50,043 bases of DNA from positions 1 through 50,043 of the forward strand of contig CAZTND010000005.1 of the NCBI GenBank assembly GCA_964615285.1, in the 5' to 3' direction. This DNA comes from RGIG4074 sp964615285. GTDB taxonomy: Bacteria; Bacillota; Clostridia; Christensenellales; Borkfalkiaceae. Each line of letters begins with the position of its first letter. Position 1 is the stretch's first letter. The notes under the pieces were generated by a model. That model did not search any database and was not told the DNA's origin. It saw nothing but the letters and a program-made list of their open reading frames with translations. Shown here in pieces: positions 14,981 to 23,001 of the stretch. The translations under genes were made by a program, and so were the position numbers.

Positions 14981-14998
14981 ATCAGGAGGCGTACAGAA

Positions 14999-16843
14999 AT
15001 GAGTACCAAAAAACAAGGCAATATTCAGATATCGAGCGAAAACATGATGCCGATCATCAAGAAATGGCTCTATTCGGACAAGGATATCTTTTTGCGCGAG
15101 ATCGTGGCAAACGGCACGGATGCCATCACCAAATACAAAAAGCTTGTCGAGCTCGGTTCGGCGCCCGCACCCGCCGAAGGCACGGAGTTCTGCGTCAAAA
15201 TTTCCGTCGATAAGGATGCCAAGACCCTGACGGTGGAGGATAACGGCATCGGCATGACCGCAGAGGAAGTGGAGAAATACATCACGCAGATTGCTTTTTC
15301 GGGCGCGGCGGATTTTCTCTCCAAATACGAAAAGGCGGGCGGCGACGGCATCATCGGGCATTTTGGGCTCGGATTTTATTCCGCCTATATGGTCTCGGAA
15401 AACATCGAGATCTTTACGAAATCCTATCAGGATGTGCCGGCGGTGCATTGGGAATCGGACGGCAATTCCACCTATTCCATGGAGGAATGCGATAAAGCCG
15501 ACCGCGGCACGAAGATCGTCATGCACATTGCCGCGGGCGAAGAGGAATTTCTGAACGAAAATACCGTCCGCTCGCTGGTACGGAAATACTGCGAATTCAT
15601 GCCCTGCAACATCTATGTGAATTACAAGGGCAAGGACGACAAGCCGGTCAACAACACGCAGCCGCTCTATCTGAAAAATCCCGCGGACTGCACGGAAGAG
15701 GAATACAAGACGTTCTACCGGGAGACGTTTTCGGACTACACCGATCCGCTGTTCTGGGTGCACCTGAACATGGAATATCCGTATCGCCTGAAAGGCATTC
15801 TCTATTTCCCCAAAGTGCGCAACAAGGTCGAGCTGGAACGCGGGAAAGTCAAACTGTTCTGCAATCAGGTGTTCATCGCCGAGAACATCAAGGAAGTCAT
15901 TCCTGAATATCTCATGCTCTTGAACGGCGTCATCGACTGCCCCGACATTCCCCTGAACGTCTCCCGCAGCTTCCTGCAAAACGACAGGCAGGTGCAGAAG
16001 ATCTCCAAGTATATTTCCAAAAAAGTGGCGGACGCCCTCATCGAACTCTTCAATACGGACAGGGAAAAATACGGGAAGTGTTGGGAAGATACCTCCATGT
16101 TTGTCAAATTCGGCTGCATGAAGGACGAGGATTTCTACCAGAAGATCAAGGACGTCATCATCTATAAAAACCTGGCGGGCGAATATGTGCCGCTGACTTC
16201 GCTCTTCGGCGACGAGCTCTCCGAGGAGGACGCCAAAGACGGGAAACAGGCGAAGGCGGTCTATTACGTTTCGGATGAAAATTTGCAGGCGCGGTATATG
16301 CAGATGTTCAAAGACGCGGGATTGGATGCCATTCACTGCGACAACTATCTCGACCCGCATTTCATCAGTTTCGTGGAATACAAGGAGCCCCGCAGGGTGC
16401 GTTTCCTGCGCATCGACGCCGACGTAGACGAGGCATTGAAAGCGGCCGAAAGCACGGACGAGGCAGCCAAAAAGGAAAATGAAGAGATACAAAAGGCGTT
16501 CACCGAGGCGCTCAAAGAAAAAAATGTCTCCGTTCGCGTGAGCGCGCTGAAGAATGCAGACGTCCCCGCGGTCATCAACGTGGATGAATTTATGCGCCGC
16601 ATGGGCGAAATGAACCGTTATTACGGCATGGGGGAGATGCCGCAGCAGATGACGCTGGTCGTCAATCCGGCGAATCAGGCGGTGAAGGGCGTCTTGGGGC
16701 TGTCTGCCGAAAAACAAAAATTCCTCATCGGACATATTTATTACCTGGCGTTGCTCTCCTATCGGAAACTTACGCCCGACGAAATGAAAGAGTTTACGGC
16801 CAACAATCTGCAGTTGTTGGAGGGATATGCAAAGCAGGCATAA
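14999..16843 (+). CDS. htpG: Molecular chaperone HtpG (Hsp90)
   Basis: A 614-residue bacterial Hsp90 in the cytosol, close to the usual length of about 620. N-terminal GHKL ATPase motifs are visible: FLREIVANGTDAITK (family NASDA region, here NGTDA), VEDNGIGMT, and GHFGLGFYSAYMV, which forms the ATP lid and glycine loop. The middle-domain catalytic arginine lies in NVSRSFLQ, where many homologues have NVSRE. The C-terminal dimerisation domain is complete to KLTPDEMKEFTANNLQLL. The start has AGGAGG 11-16 nt upstream. It is a monocistronic unit between two terminators. Confidence 0.97.
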   Translation: MSTKKQGNIQISSENMMPIIKKWLYSDKDIFLREIVANGTDAITKYKKLVELGSAPAPAEGTEFCVKISVDKDAKTLTVEDNGIGMTAEEVEKYITQIAFSGAADFLSKYEKAGGDGIIGHFGLGFYSAYMVSENIEIFTKSYQDVPAVHWESDGNSTYSMEECDKADRGTKIVMHIAAGEEEFLNENTVRSLVRKYCEFMPCNIYVNYKGKDDKPVNNTQPLYLKNPADCTEEEYKTFYRETFSDYTDPLFWVHLNMEYPYRLKGILYFPKVRNKVELERGKVKLFCNQVFIAENIKEVIPEYLMLLNGVIDCPDIPLNVSRSFLQNDRQVQKISKYISKKVADALIELFNTDREKYGKCWEDTSMFVKFGCMKDEDFYQKIKDVIIYKNLAGEYVPLTSLFGDELSEEDAKDGKQAKAVYYVSDENLQARYMQMFKDAGLDAIHCDNYLDPHFISFVEYKEPRRVRFLRIDADVDEALKAAESTDEAAKKENEEIQKAFTEALKEKNVSVRVSALKNADVPAVINVDEFMRRMGEMNRYYGMGEMPQQMTLVVNPANQAVKGVLGLSAEKQKFLIGHIYYLALLSYRKLTPDEMKEFTANNLQLLEGYAKQA

Positions 16844-16875
16844 ATCCGTTTGACTTCTCCGTTTTTATGACAGAA

Positions 16876-16908
16876 GGTCCGTCCCGCGGGACGGATCTTC
16901 CTTTTTTT
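16876..16908 (+). terminator. Intrinsic terminator after htpG
   Basis: GGTCCGTCCC (16876-16885) pairs with GGGACGGATC (16888-16897) with a tight loop, followed by TTCC and T7. Confidence 0.92.
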
Positions 16909-16991
16909 GACCGAATCATATTTCGGACACCGATGAATGCGATTACGTCGACAGCGCCCGTATTCTTACTTATGTTATGGGGAGTCCAAAT

Positions 16992-17120
16992 ATGTGTACT
17001 TATTATGGTGTTGCATTCGGTAGGACAGAGACATAAAATCCATTCTTGACAACGGGCAGTATAATGTGTATAATTATGCCTATAAATCGGAATATGAAGA
17101 TTTTGTTGCTGTTGTAACAT
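16992..17120 (+). pseudogene. Possible decayed small gene (frameshifted)
   Basis: An ATG at 16992 has an excellent ribosome site (GGGGAG, 7-nt spacing) and opens with MCTYYGVAFGRTET, but stops at 17036. The frame shifted by two bases continues from about 17024 with a protein-like stretch containing ILDNGQYNVYNYAYKSEY and ends at a stop at 17120. Together they look like one small gene of about 42 codons broken by a frameshift. I recognise no family. The region is AT-rich compared with its surroundings. The perfect promoter at 17046-17074 overlaps this stretch, so one of the two readings may be coincidental. Confidence 0.3.
17046..17074 (+). promoter_or_regulatory. Perfect-consensus sigma-A promoter
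   Basis: TTGACA (17046-17051), 17-nt spacer, TATAAT (17069-17074), matching consensus at all twelve positions. It precedes the 78-codon orphan gene by about 117 nt. No stable leader structure is obvious in between. Confidence 0.7.
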
Positions 17121-17191
17121 AGCCGAATAATGTTCTATGTTAATTCTTTGATAGAGTAAGATTTTTAATTTTTATTTTGAGGGATAAAAAG

Positions 17192-17428
17192 ATGAAAATT
17201 CGTGCCGGATATATCAATGCAGATGAAATATTTTGCTGTTCTATAAAAAAGGCGAAATCAGTTTTCAAAGATTGCGATATCGATTTATCTTTTGCTTTTT
17301 CGTTTAAGTCTTTCAGACCGGACAATAAATATATAAAGTATAAGAACGATAAATGCTTTGGGATATGCGAATTATTAGTAGAGTTATACAATGGAAAATT
17401 CTTTATTCATACAAATTTTTGTGCGTAG
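17192..17428 (+). CDS. Hypothetical 78-residue protein (orphan)
   Basis: I do not recognise this gene. It encodes 78 residues rich in Lys, Phe, Cys (five) and Asp, with no membrane segment or signal peptide. The start ATG 17192 has GAGGGA upstream at 7-nt spacing and a perfect-consensus promoter further up, so expression is plausible. Its codons and base composition are AT-rich, unlike the genes on both sides, which suggests acquisition from elsewhere or relaxed selection. Together with the frameshifted remnant just upstream it makes an AT-rich island between htpG and the spoIIIA operon. Function unknown. Confidence 0.6.
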   Translation: MKIRAGYINADEIFCCSIKKAKSVFKDCDIDLSFAFSFKSFRPDNKYIKYKNDKCFGICELLVELYNGKFFIHTNFCA

Positions 17429-17527
17429 GCGGCAAACAATAAAAGATAGCGGCTATGGTGAATCATAATTAAAACCAGATAACAGCCGACCGGAATCACG
17501 ATCCCGAAAGCGAGGATACAGAAAGCG

Positions 17528-17593
17528 GGGCAGACAAAGTTTTACAATGTGTAGCAAAAAACTATACATTAGTAAAGCCGTCTGCCCTTTTTT
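17528..17593 (+). terminator. Long three-part hairpin with T-run
   Basis: Three nested arms pair in register: GGGCAGAC (17528-17535) with GTCTGCCC (17580-17587), TTTAC with GTAAA, and AATGTGTAG with CTATACATT (one G-U), followed by T6. It may be a terminator for the orphan gene, but it is unusually long and could be a small structured RNA or the remnant of a miniature inverted-repeat element. The stretch from 17429 to 17756 otherwise contains no recognisable gene. Confidence 0.5.
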
Positions 17594-17756
17594 ATGCAAA
17601 AAAAGAGGCGGATGTTTATAAATGCCGCTTCAAAACGGTTATACGCCCCGAATACCATAAAATTGTGTCAAGAAATCTGCTCATAAAGTACCCTTAACTT
17701 GAACATTCATCTTTATCCCGTCGGCGGAGGTGAAGCGCAAACGAAGGGGGCGGCGA

Positions 17757-17786
17757 GTGATAATCGCGGACTTGTCCGCATACTAT
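17757..17786 (+). promoter_or_regulatory. Sigma-E-like promoter of the spoIIIA operon
   Basis: GTGATAAT (17757-17764), 14-nt spacer, CATACTAT (17779-17786) resembles the mother-cell sigma-E consensus (KMATATT, 14-15 nt, CATACANT). The spoIIIA operon is a known sigma-E target in B. subtilis. The -10 box ends 7 nt before the spoIIIAA start codon, so the mRNA would have almost no 5' UTR. Confidence 0.65.
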
Positions 17787-17793
17787 ATAACAG

Positions 17794-18642
17794 ATGTTTT
17801 CCTTTCTGCCTCCGTCCGTGCGCGACGGCTTGAAAAATCTGAATGCCAACTTGCTCTATGAGATCCGCCTGCGCGCGGAGCGCCCCGTCAAGGTCAATTA
17901 TCGCGGGGAATATGTATTGCTCGGCGACAGCGGGCCGGTCAAACGGCGCGAGCGGGCGGTCGTCGTGAGCGCGCAGGAGATAGAGGAGTGCATTTTTGCC
18001 GCCAGCGGCTATTCGGTGTATTCCTTTTCCGAGCAGATGAAGGAGTGTTTCCTGACGACGAAAGAGGGCGTGCGCCTGGGGTTGGGCGGTACACTGGTGC
18101 GCGAAAACGGGAAGATCATCGCGCTGCGGGACGTCCGTTCTCTCTGTATCCGCATCCCGCATCCCATAGAGCATTGTGCCGACGAGGTGTTTGCATATTG
18201 CGAAAAGGACCGTCTGCGCAATTGTATTCTGCTCTCCGCGCCCGGTTACGGCAAAACGACCGTCCTGCGCGAACTTTGCCGCCTGATCGGCGGCGCCTAT
18301 TCCGAAAAAAATATTCTCATTGTCGACGAACGGGGGGAAATATCCGCTTTCGATACGGGCGATGCGGACGTTTTGCGGTTTGCCGGCAAGCGCGATGCCT
18401 TTTCCTTCGGGTTGCGGGCGCTACGTCCGGACGTCATTCTGACGGACGAGCTGCAGGAAGAGGATTACGCCGCCGTGGCGCAGGCGATGGACGCGGGGCT
18501 GATCGTCATAGCCAGCGCGCATTACGGGCGGGAAATAAAGGAATTTCCCCATCGGATATTTGAACGCTATGTCTGTTTCGGGCAGGAGCGCATCGGACAA
18601 GCCAAGGGAATCTATGATGAAAACCTGCAAAATCTATTATGA
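17794..18642 (+). CDS. spoIIIAA: Stage III sporulation protein AA (secretion-like ATPase)
   Basis: The ATPase of the SpoIIIA-SpoIIQ channel joining mother cell and forespore, related to type II/IV secretion ATPases. The 282-residue protein has LLYEIRLRAERP near the N-terminus (about 20-31), Walker A APGYGKTT (149-156) and a Walker B-like segment NILIVDERGE (173-182). The ATG at 17794 is the first possible start, because an in-frame TAA ends at 17790. It has no Shine-Dalgarno site, which fits a leaderless message from the sigma-E-like promoter. The stop overlaps spoIIIAB by 4 bp. Confidence 0.95.
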   Translation: MFSFLPPSVRDGLKNLNANLLYEIRLRAERPVKVNYRGEYVLLGDSGPVKRRERAVVVSAQEIEECIFAASGYSVYSFSEQMKECFLTTKEGVRLGLGGTLVRENGKIIALRDVRSLCIRIPHPIEHCADEVFAYCEKDRLRNCILLSAPGYGKTTVLRELCRLIGGAYSEKNILIVDERGEISAFDTGDADVLRFAGKRDAFSFGLRALRPDVILTDELQEEDYAAVAQAMDAGLIVIASAHYGREIKEFPHRIFERYVCFGQERIGQAKGIYDENLQNLL

Positions 18643-19103
18643 TCGTCTATATTTTATATATTTGCATAGTACTTTTTCTGACATATTTAGGATATTTTTT
18701 GTCTGGGAAATACCGTTCTGCCAAGAAATTCTATGTCGCGTGGGAACGGTTTCACAAAAGTTTTCTGGCAGAGGCGGGATATATCCGCCGTCCTTTGGGG
18801 GATGTCATTTCAAAATTCAAAGAGGACGGTCTCTTCGGTTCCTTTTTGGCGGAATATGAAAAAAAACATGTCTGGGAAGGCAGGATCGATTTTTTCGGCA
18901 AGGAGGACAATGATTTTTTGCGGGAATATTTTTCCTTTTTGGGGAAGAGCGACTATAAGGCGCAGAAGGAATATTTCGACGCCGTGACCGCAAAACTTGC
19001 CGAGCGGCGGCAAAAGAGCGAAAAGGATGCCGCGCGCTATACCGATCTCTATATCAAGCTCGGTTTTCTTCTCGGGCTTGCCGTCGTCATTCTGCTCGTC
19101 TGA
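18639..19103 (+). CDS. spoIIIAB: Stage III sporulation protein AB
   Basis: A 154-residue mother-cell membrane protein with an N-terminal membrane helix (about 3-21), a soluble helical middle similar in fold to GspF-type secretion proteins, and a C-terminal helix (about 139-154) preceded by the conserved LYIKLGFLLG. Part of the SpoIIIA-SpoIIQ feeding-tube complex. Start overlaps the spoIIIAA stop (ATGA). Confidence 0.93.
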   Translation: MIVYILYICIVLFLTYLGYFLSGKYRSAKKFYVAWERFHKSFLAEAGYIRRPLGDVISKFKEDGLFGSFLAEYEKKHVWEGRIDFFGKEDNDFLREYFSFLGKSDYKAQKEYFDAVTAKLAERRQKSEKDAARYTDLYIKLGFLLGLAVVILLV

Positions 19104-19211
19104 GCCGTGTCGCTCCCAGCGAAAGCGTCCGGCCGTGCCGAAGGATTTTTTGCCGAAAGGGAGAGCGGTCCCGCGATCGTTCGGAGAGATTTCATAGAGG
19201 GCTTTTGAGCC

Positions 19212-19409
19212 ATGGATATTTCAGTTATTTTCAAGATCGCCGCAGTGGGCATCATCATCACCGTGGTCTGCCAGGTACTTAAAAAATCGGATCGGGACGA
19301 TATAGCCACGCTGGTCAGCCTTGTGGGACTGGTCATCGTGCTGACGGTCGTCATCGGCATGGTCGGCGACCTGTTTGAAGAGATCCGCCGTATTTTTGAA
19401 CTGTATTAG
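19212..19409 (+). CDS. spoIIIAC: Stage III sporulation protein AC
   Basis: A 65-residue protein with two membrane helices flanking the conserved hydrophilic turn KKSDRDDIA, the typical SpoIIIAC form. It follows spoIIIAB after 108 nt, a gap that shows no other gene. Start ATG 19212 follows AGAGGG. Member of the spoIIIA operon. Confidence 0.93.
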   Translation: MDISVIFKIAAVGIIITVVCQVLKKSDRDDIATLVSLVGLVIVLTVVIGMVGDLFEEIRRIFELY

Positions 19410-19514
19410 GGCGGGCGCTCGTAAGACCGCTTGCCGTTCCGCATGAGGCCACGTTTGACCGCGGCGCGGATCCGTGGCGGCCTTGGAAATTTCGGAGCAA
19501 ACGGGAATGAAGAT

Positions 19515-19907
19515 ATGGAACTTTTCAAAGTCATCGGGATCGCCATCGTGACGGCGCTGACGGTCATCATTCTGAAAACCGTCAAGCCCGAGCTTGCCTT
19601 TGCCGCAATGCTGGCGGGGATCATCGTCCTGCTCCTGTCGGCGCTGGACATGCTTGCGGAGACCTTCACGCTCTTCGACGAATTGGTCGCCGCGACGGGC
19701 ATCGACAATGCGATCGTCAAAATCTTACTAAAAATTATCGGCGTGGGGTATCTGACAGAGTTTTCTGCCGATCTTCTGAACGATTTCGGCAGCGCTTCCC
19801 TCGCCTCCAAGGTGGAATTATGCGGAAAAATAACGATCCTGGCGCTTTCGGTGCCCATTTTGCGCTCTCTTTTGTCCCTTATCACCGACTTTCTCGCCCT
19901 GTTGTGA
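19515..19907 (+). CDS. spoIIIAD: Stage III sporulation protein AD
   Basis: A 130-residue polytopic membrane protein with about four hydrophobic segments, matching SpoIIIAD (opening MELFKVIGIAIVTALT; conserved KVELCGKITILALSVPIL near the end). The ATG at 19515 fits homologues; a longer open frame upstream adds a non-homologous basic stretch. Stop overlaps the GTG start of spoIIIAE. Confidence 0.93.
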   Translation: MELFKVIGIAIVTALTVIILKTVKPELAFAAMLAGIIVLLLSALDMLAETFTLFDELVAATGIDNAIVKILLKIIGVGYLTEFSADLLNDFGSASLASKVELCGKITILALSVPILRSLLSLITDFLALL

Positions 19908-21154
19908 GCAGAAAGAGCCCGCTTTTTTCCCCGCTGTTCCCGCTCCTTTCTTTTCTGATCCTCCTCTTGGCTGCCTGGGGGCTGTGCGCCTTTGCGGGGA
20001 GCGTGCAAAATGCGGGCGGCAGCACGACGGCGACCGCTTTTACGGACGGCGGCGCGGCGGATGCGGCGGGCGAGAGCGGAGAGGAGGAACTCATGGAGAA
20101 TATACGGGAGCTCATTGGCGAACTGGACGTCGAAGAGCTGCAGGAATACCTCGATTCGCTGGAAGATTTTTCCTCCTGGGACGTTGCGGACAAAATTCTC
20201 GAACTCATCGACGGCGGTTCGCTCGATTACGAAAGCGTATTTTCCGCGCTCTTTTCGTTGTTGACGGACGCTTTGACCGATATGCTGCCCGCCTTCGCGC
20301 TCATCTGTGCCATCGCCCTCCTGTGCGGGATCCTGAATACGGTCAAGACCGGTTTTTTACAGGATTCCACGGCGGAGATCATCTTTTTCGTCTGCTATGC
20401 GGCGGTGCTGGTCGTCCTGCTCTCGCAGACCGTCAGCGTGTTCACGCTGTGTTTCGAGACGATGAACGATCTGCGCACGCAGATGGAGATCGTCTTTCCG
20501 ATCCTGCTCACGCTGATGGCGGCGAGCGGCGGGACGGTTTCGGCGACCGTCTACCAACCGGCCGTGGCATTTTTGTCGGGGGGCGTCGCGGAAGTCCTGA
20601 CGGACGTCGTTCTGCCGTTCACCGTGGTCATCGTCGTTCTGAATATGGTCGCCAATCTCAGCGAAAACATCAAACTGAAGGGATTCATTTCCCTTTTCAA
20701 GAGCGCGAACAAGTGGCTCATCGGCCTGTGCGTGGCGGTGTTCGGCATCTTTCTGTCGGTACAGGGGCTGACTTCGGCGACGTATGACGGCATTTCCCTG
20801 CGGGCGGCAAAATATGCCATTTCCAATTCCGTGCCCATCGTGGGCGGATTTATATCGGGGGGATTCGACCTCGTGCTGGCGGGCAGTTCGCTCATCAAAA
20901 ATTCGGTGGGGATGATCGGGATCTTCCTGCTGGTTTCCGGCGTGCTGCAGCCCGTCGTCGCCGTGGCGGGGTTTTCTTTGGGACTTCGGCTGACCGCCGC
21001 CGTATGCGAACCGATCGGGGACGGGCGGATCTCGGCGTTTTTAACGCAGTTGAGCGAGAGCACGGGCTATCTCGTCGCCTGTCTTTTGTCCGTCGCGTTC
21101 CTGTATTTTCTGACCGTCCTTTTGCTCATCTGCTCGGCGGGGGTGATCTTCTGA
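19904..21154 (+). CDS. spoIIIAE: Stage III sporulation protein AE
   Basis: A 416-residue multi-pass membrane protein of the SpoIIIA-SpoIIQ channel. It begins with a signal-like hydrophobic stretch (about 10-28), an acidic extracytoplasmic segment with a low-complexity Gly/Ala/Glu part, then about seven membrane segments. The conserved block GFDLVLAGSSLIKNSVGMIG is present. I chose GTG 19904 because it overlaps the spoIIIAD stop (GTGA) and puts the signal segment at the N-terminus; no Shine-Dalgarno site is seen, so translation would be coupled. An upstream in-frame start at 19820 would lie inside spoIIIAD. Confidence 0.92.
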   Translation: MSRKSPLFSPLFPLLSFLILLLAAWGLCAFAGSVQNAGGSTTATAFTDGGAADAAGESGEEELMENIRELIGELDVEELQEYLDSLEDFSSWDVADKILELIDGGSLDYESVFSALFSLLTDALTDMLPAFALICAIALLCGILNTVKTGFLQDSTAEIIFFVCYAAVLVVLLSQTVSVFTLCFETMNDLRTQMEIVFPILLTLMAASGGTVSATVYQPAVAFLSGGVAEVLTDVVLPFTVVIVVLNMVANLSENIKLKGFISLFKSANKWLIGLCVAVFGIFLSVQGLTSATYDGISLRAAKYAISNSVPIVGGFISGGFDLVLAGSSLIKNSVGMIGIFLLVSGVLQPVVAVAGFSLGLRLTAAVCEPIGDGRISAFLTQLSESTGYLVACLLSVAFLYFLTVLLLICSAGVIF

Positions 21155-21606
21155 TGAAGGCGTATGTACTGGCGATCGCGGGGATGGCGGTCCTGACAGC
21201 CGTCGTGACCCTGATCATGCCGCGCAAAAAATTTACAAAGATCATCGGCGGGATACTGAAACTCTGCATGATCCTGACCATCGTCAGCCCCGTCTTTCAG
21301 TACCTTCGACAGGATACGACCTCTTTTTCGCCCGGGGAGAGCATTTTTGCCGGCGACGCGACGTATATAAATAACAGTTACGCTCTCGCCGTCGAAAGGC
21401 AGCTGCAGGAGCAATACGGCGTGAGCGTCGATGCGGAAGTGAACATTTTTCCGGAGGTGGAGGGGGAAAAGAGCGTGCGGATTTATATAAAAGATTTCGG
21501 AATGAATGCCGAAGAGGAGCATATAAATATTATAACTCAGATCGCCGAAACGGTCGCGAAGCTGTGCGACACGGAGCATGTGGAGGTCTATGATGGAACC
21601 TCTTAA
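21154..21606 (+). CDS. spoIIIAF: Stage III sporulation protein AF
   Basis: A 150-residue protein with two N-terminal membrane helices (about 2-22 and 31-48) and a soluble domain resembling the ring-building motif of secretion proteins. The start ATG 21154 shares one base with the spoIIIAE stop (TGATG) and follows GGGGGTGAT. Its 3' end overlaps the ribosome site of spoIIIAG. Confidence 0.9.
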   Translation: MKAYVLAIAGMAVLTAVVTLIMPRKKFTKIIGGILKLCMILTIVSPVFQYLRQDTTSFSPGESIFAGDATYINNSYALAVERQLQEQYGVSVDAEVNIFPEVEGEKSVRIYIKDFGMNAEEEHINIITQIAETVAKLCDTEHVEVYDGTS

Positions 21607-21961
21607 GACGTTCAGGGAAAAGCGGTTCCGCGAGATCCTCCTCATCGGCGCCGCCGCGCTGCTGCTGCTTTTTTTTGTCTGGTTTGTCTTTCTGAATGAA
21701 GGCAGCGGGAACAGTACGGCGGGGAACACCTATGAGATGACCGAGACGGAGCGCCGCCTCTGCGCCATCTTGTCCGAAATAGACGGCGTCGGGGAGATAG
21801 AGGCCTATGTCAGCGAGGACGGGGAGGGCAACGCGGTGAGCGTGGTGCTGGTCTTCGAAGGCGCCGACAGCCTTTCCGTGCGGCTGGACGTGATGCGCGC
21901 CGCGGCAAGCGTTCTGGGCATCAGTCAAAACAACGTGCTGATTTATAAAATGACCACATAA
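21593..21961 (+). CDS. spoIIIAG: Stage III sporulation protein AG, short form
   Basis: A 122-residue protein with one membrane helix (about 17-37) and the conserved start of the ring-building domain (TETERRLCAILSEIDGVGEIEAYVS). B. subtilis SpoIIIAG is about 229 residues and forms a 30-mer ring through an additional beta insertion; here that insertion is absent and the soluble domain is compact. The start at 21593 has GGAGG 6 nt upstream; ATG 21590 directly before it is too close. It overlaps spoIIIAF by 14 bp. Confidence 0.88.
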   Translation: MEPLKTFREKRFREILLIGAAALLLLFFVWFVFLNEGSGNSTAGNTYEMTETERRLCAILSEIDGVGEIEAYVSEDGEGNAVSVVLVFEGADSLSVRLDVMRAAASVLGISQNNVLIYKMTT

Positions 21962-21993
21962 AACATCAAAACAAAATAAGGAGGACGTATTAT

Positions 21994-22488
21994 ATGGTTA
22001 TGACAAACAAGAAGAAGATCATCGTGATGAGCGGGCTGGTACTGCTTTTGGCGGTAACGGCGGTGTTCAACTTCGTGCTGGCGGGAACGACGCCCGCGGC
22101 CTCGGCGGACGGGACGGTGACCGTCTCCAACTACTTCACCACCTACCGCACCGAACGCACGACGACGCGCAACGAAGAGCTCCTGCAGCTCGATTCCGTC
22201 ATTGCGCTCTACGAGGCGGGCACCGAAGCCTACGAAGAGGCCGTCGACATGAAGATGGAGATCATCACGGCGATGGAGCAGGAACTCGTCATCGAGACGA
22301 TGGTCAAGTCGCTCGGGTTTTCGGACTGCGTGGTCTCCATTTCCACCGCATCCGACAATGTGAACGTCTTTATCAATTCGAGCGAACTCACATACGATAC
22401 CGCCCTGCAGATCTATAATATGCTGAAAAACGAGACGGGGATCGTGGCGGGGAACATAATTATTATGCCCGTTTATTCAGAAAGTTGA
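21994..22488 (+). CDS. spoIIIAH: Stage III sporulation protein AH
   Basis: A 164-residue protein with an N-terminal membrane anchor (about 9-30) and an extracytoplasmic YscJ/FliF-like domain. In B. subtilis it binds forespore SpoIIQ and is cleaved for disassembly. The FTTYRTERTTTRNEELLQLDSVI block and the C-terminal LTYDTALQIYNM are typical. Strong ribosome site AAGGAGGAC before ATG 21994. Last gene of the spoIIIA operon. No spoIIQ is visible nearby. Confidence 0.93.
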   Translation: MVMTNKKKIIVMSGLVLLLAVTAVFNFVLAGTTPAASADGTVTVSNYFTTYRTERTTTRNEELLQLDSVIALYEAGTEAYEEAVDMKMEIITAMEQELVIETMVKSLGFSDCVVSISTASDNVNVFINSSELTYDTALQIYNMLKNETGIVAGNIIIMPVYSES

Positions 22489-22520
22489 TGAAAATAGTAG
22501 AAATCTTCGGAAGAATGTGC

Positions 22521-22526
22521 TATAAT
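22521..22526 (+). promoter_or_regulatory. Extended -10 promoter of the asp23-like/nusB operon
   Basis: TATAAT (22521-22526) preceded by TGTGC gives the TGN extended -10 element; the -35 region is poor. The start codon of the next gene lies 31 nt downstream with a ribosome site CGGGAG. Confidence 0.6.
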
Positions 22527-22556
22527 ATTCTTGAATAAGTGATTCGGGAGTCAATT

Positions 22557-22937
22557 ATGGCAAACATGAAATATAACTATTCATCCGGCAGCAACGGTAC
22601 CATCAACTATAATTCGGACATCGTGAACAGTATCGTCGCCATCGCCGTGCAGGAAGTGGAGGGCGTGCACAGCCTGACCCCCAATAAGGGGATCCGCCTG
22701 TATTTTGAAAAGGACGGCGTCTATGCCGACGTTTCCGTCATCGTGAAATACAGCAACAGCATTCCGGAGCTCGCCTTCCGCATCCAGCAATCCATCAAAC
22801 AGGTCGTGGAATCCATGACCAGGTACAGGATCGCCAAAGTCGACGTCCATGTGCAGGACGTGGTCTTCCCGGGCTCCGAAACGGAAACCGGGCGCGAGGA
22901 TGAGGCAGGCGAAGAATCGGACGATTCGGAAAAATGA
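22557..22937 (+). CDS. Asp23/Gls24 family envelope stress protein
   Basis: A 126-residue cytosolic protein of the Asp23/Gls24 (YqhY/YloU) family. The core NSDIVNSIVAIAVQEVEGVHSL and the amphipathic ELAFRIQQSIKQVVESMT helix are characteristic; the acidic tail (from about 108) is variable. Family members stabilise the envelope or tune acetyl-CoA carboxylase; YqhY commonly precedes nusB in Firmicutes, as here. The ATG at 22557 has GGGAG upstream. Confidence 0.92.
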   Translation: MANMKYNYSSGSNGTINYNSDIVNSIVAIAVQEVEGVHSLTPNKGIRLYFEKDGVYADVSVIVKYSNSIPELAFRIQQSIKQVVESMTRYRIAKVDVHVQDVVFPGSETETGREDEAGEESDDSEK

Positions 22938-22945
22938 CAGAAAAC

Positions 22946-22983
22946 GGCAAAAATCCCTTTGCATGGTAAAAGGGATTTTTTGC
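22946..22983 (+). terminator. Hairpin/terminator between asp23-like gene and nusB
   Basis: GGCAAAAATCCCTTT (22946-22960) pairs with AAAGGGATTTTTTGCC (22968-22983), one base unpaired; the T6 run lies inside the 3' arm. Because nusB follows 18 nt later, it may only reduce read-through. Confidence 0.7.
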
Positions 22984-23001
22984 CTTGCATGAGGAAGAGT
23001 T

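Noticed and set aside
14885..14998. CIRCE element for htpG
   Set aside because: No TTAGCACTC/GAGTGCTAA inverted repeat; only an ordinary promoter.
14945..16735. 596-codon open frame on the minus strand
   Set aside because: Shadow of htpG; the plus-strand protein is a certain Hsp90.
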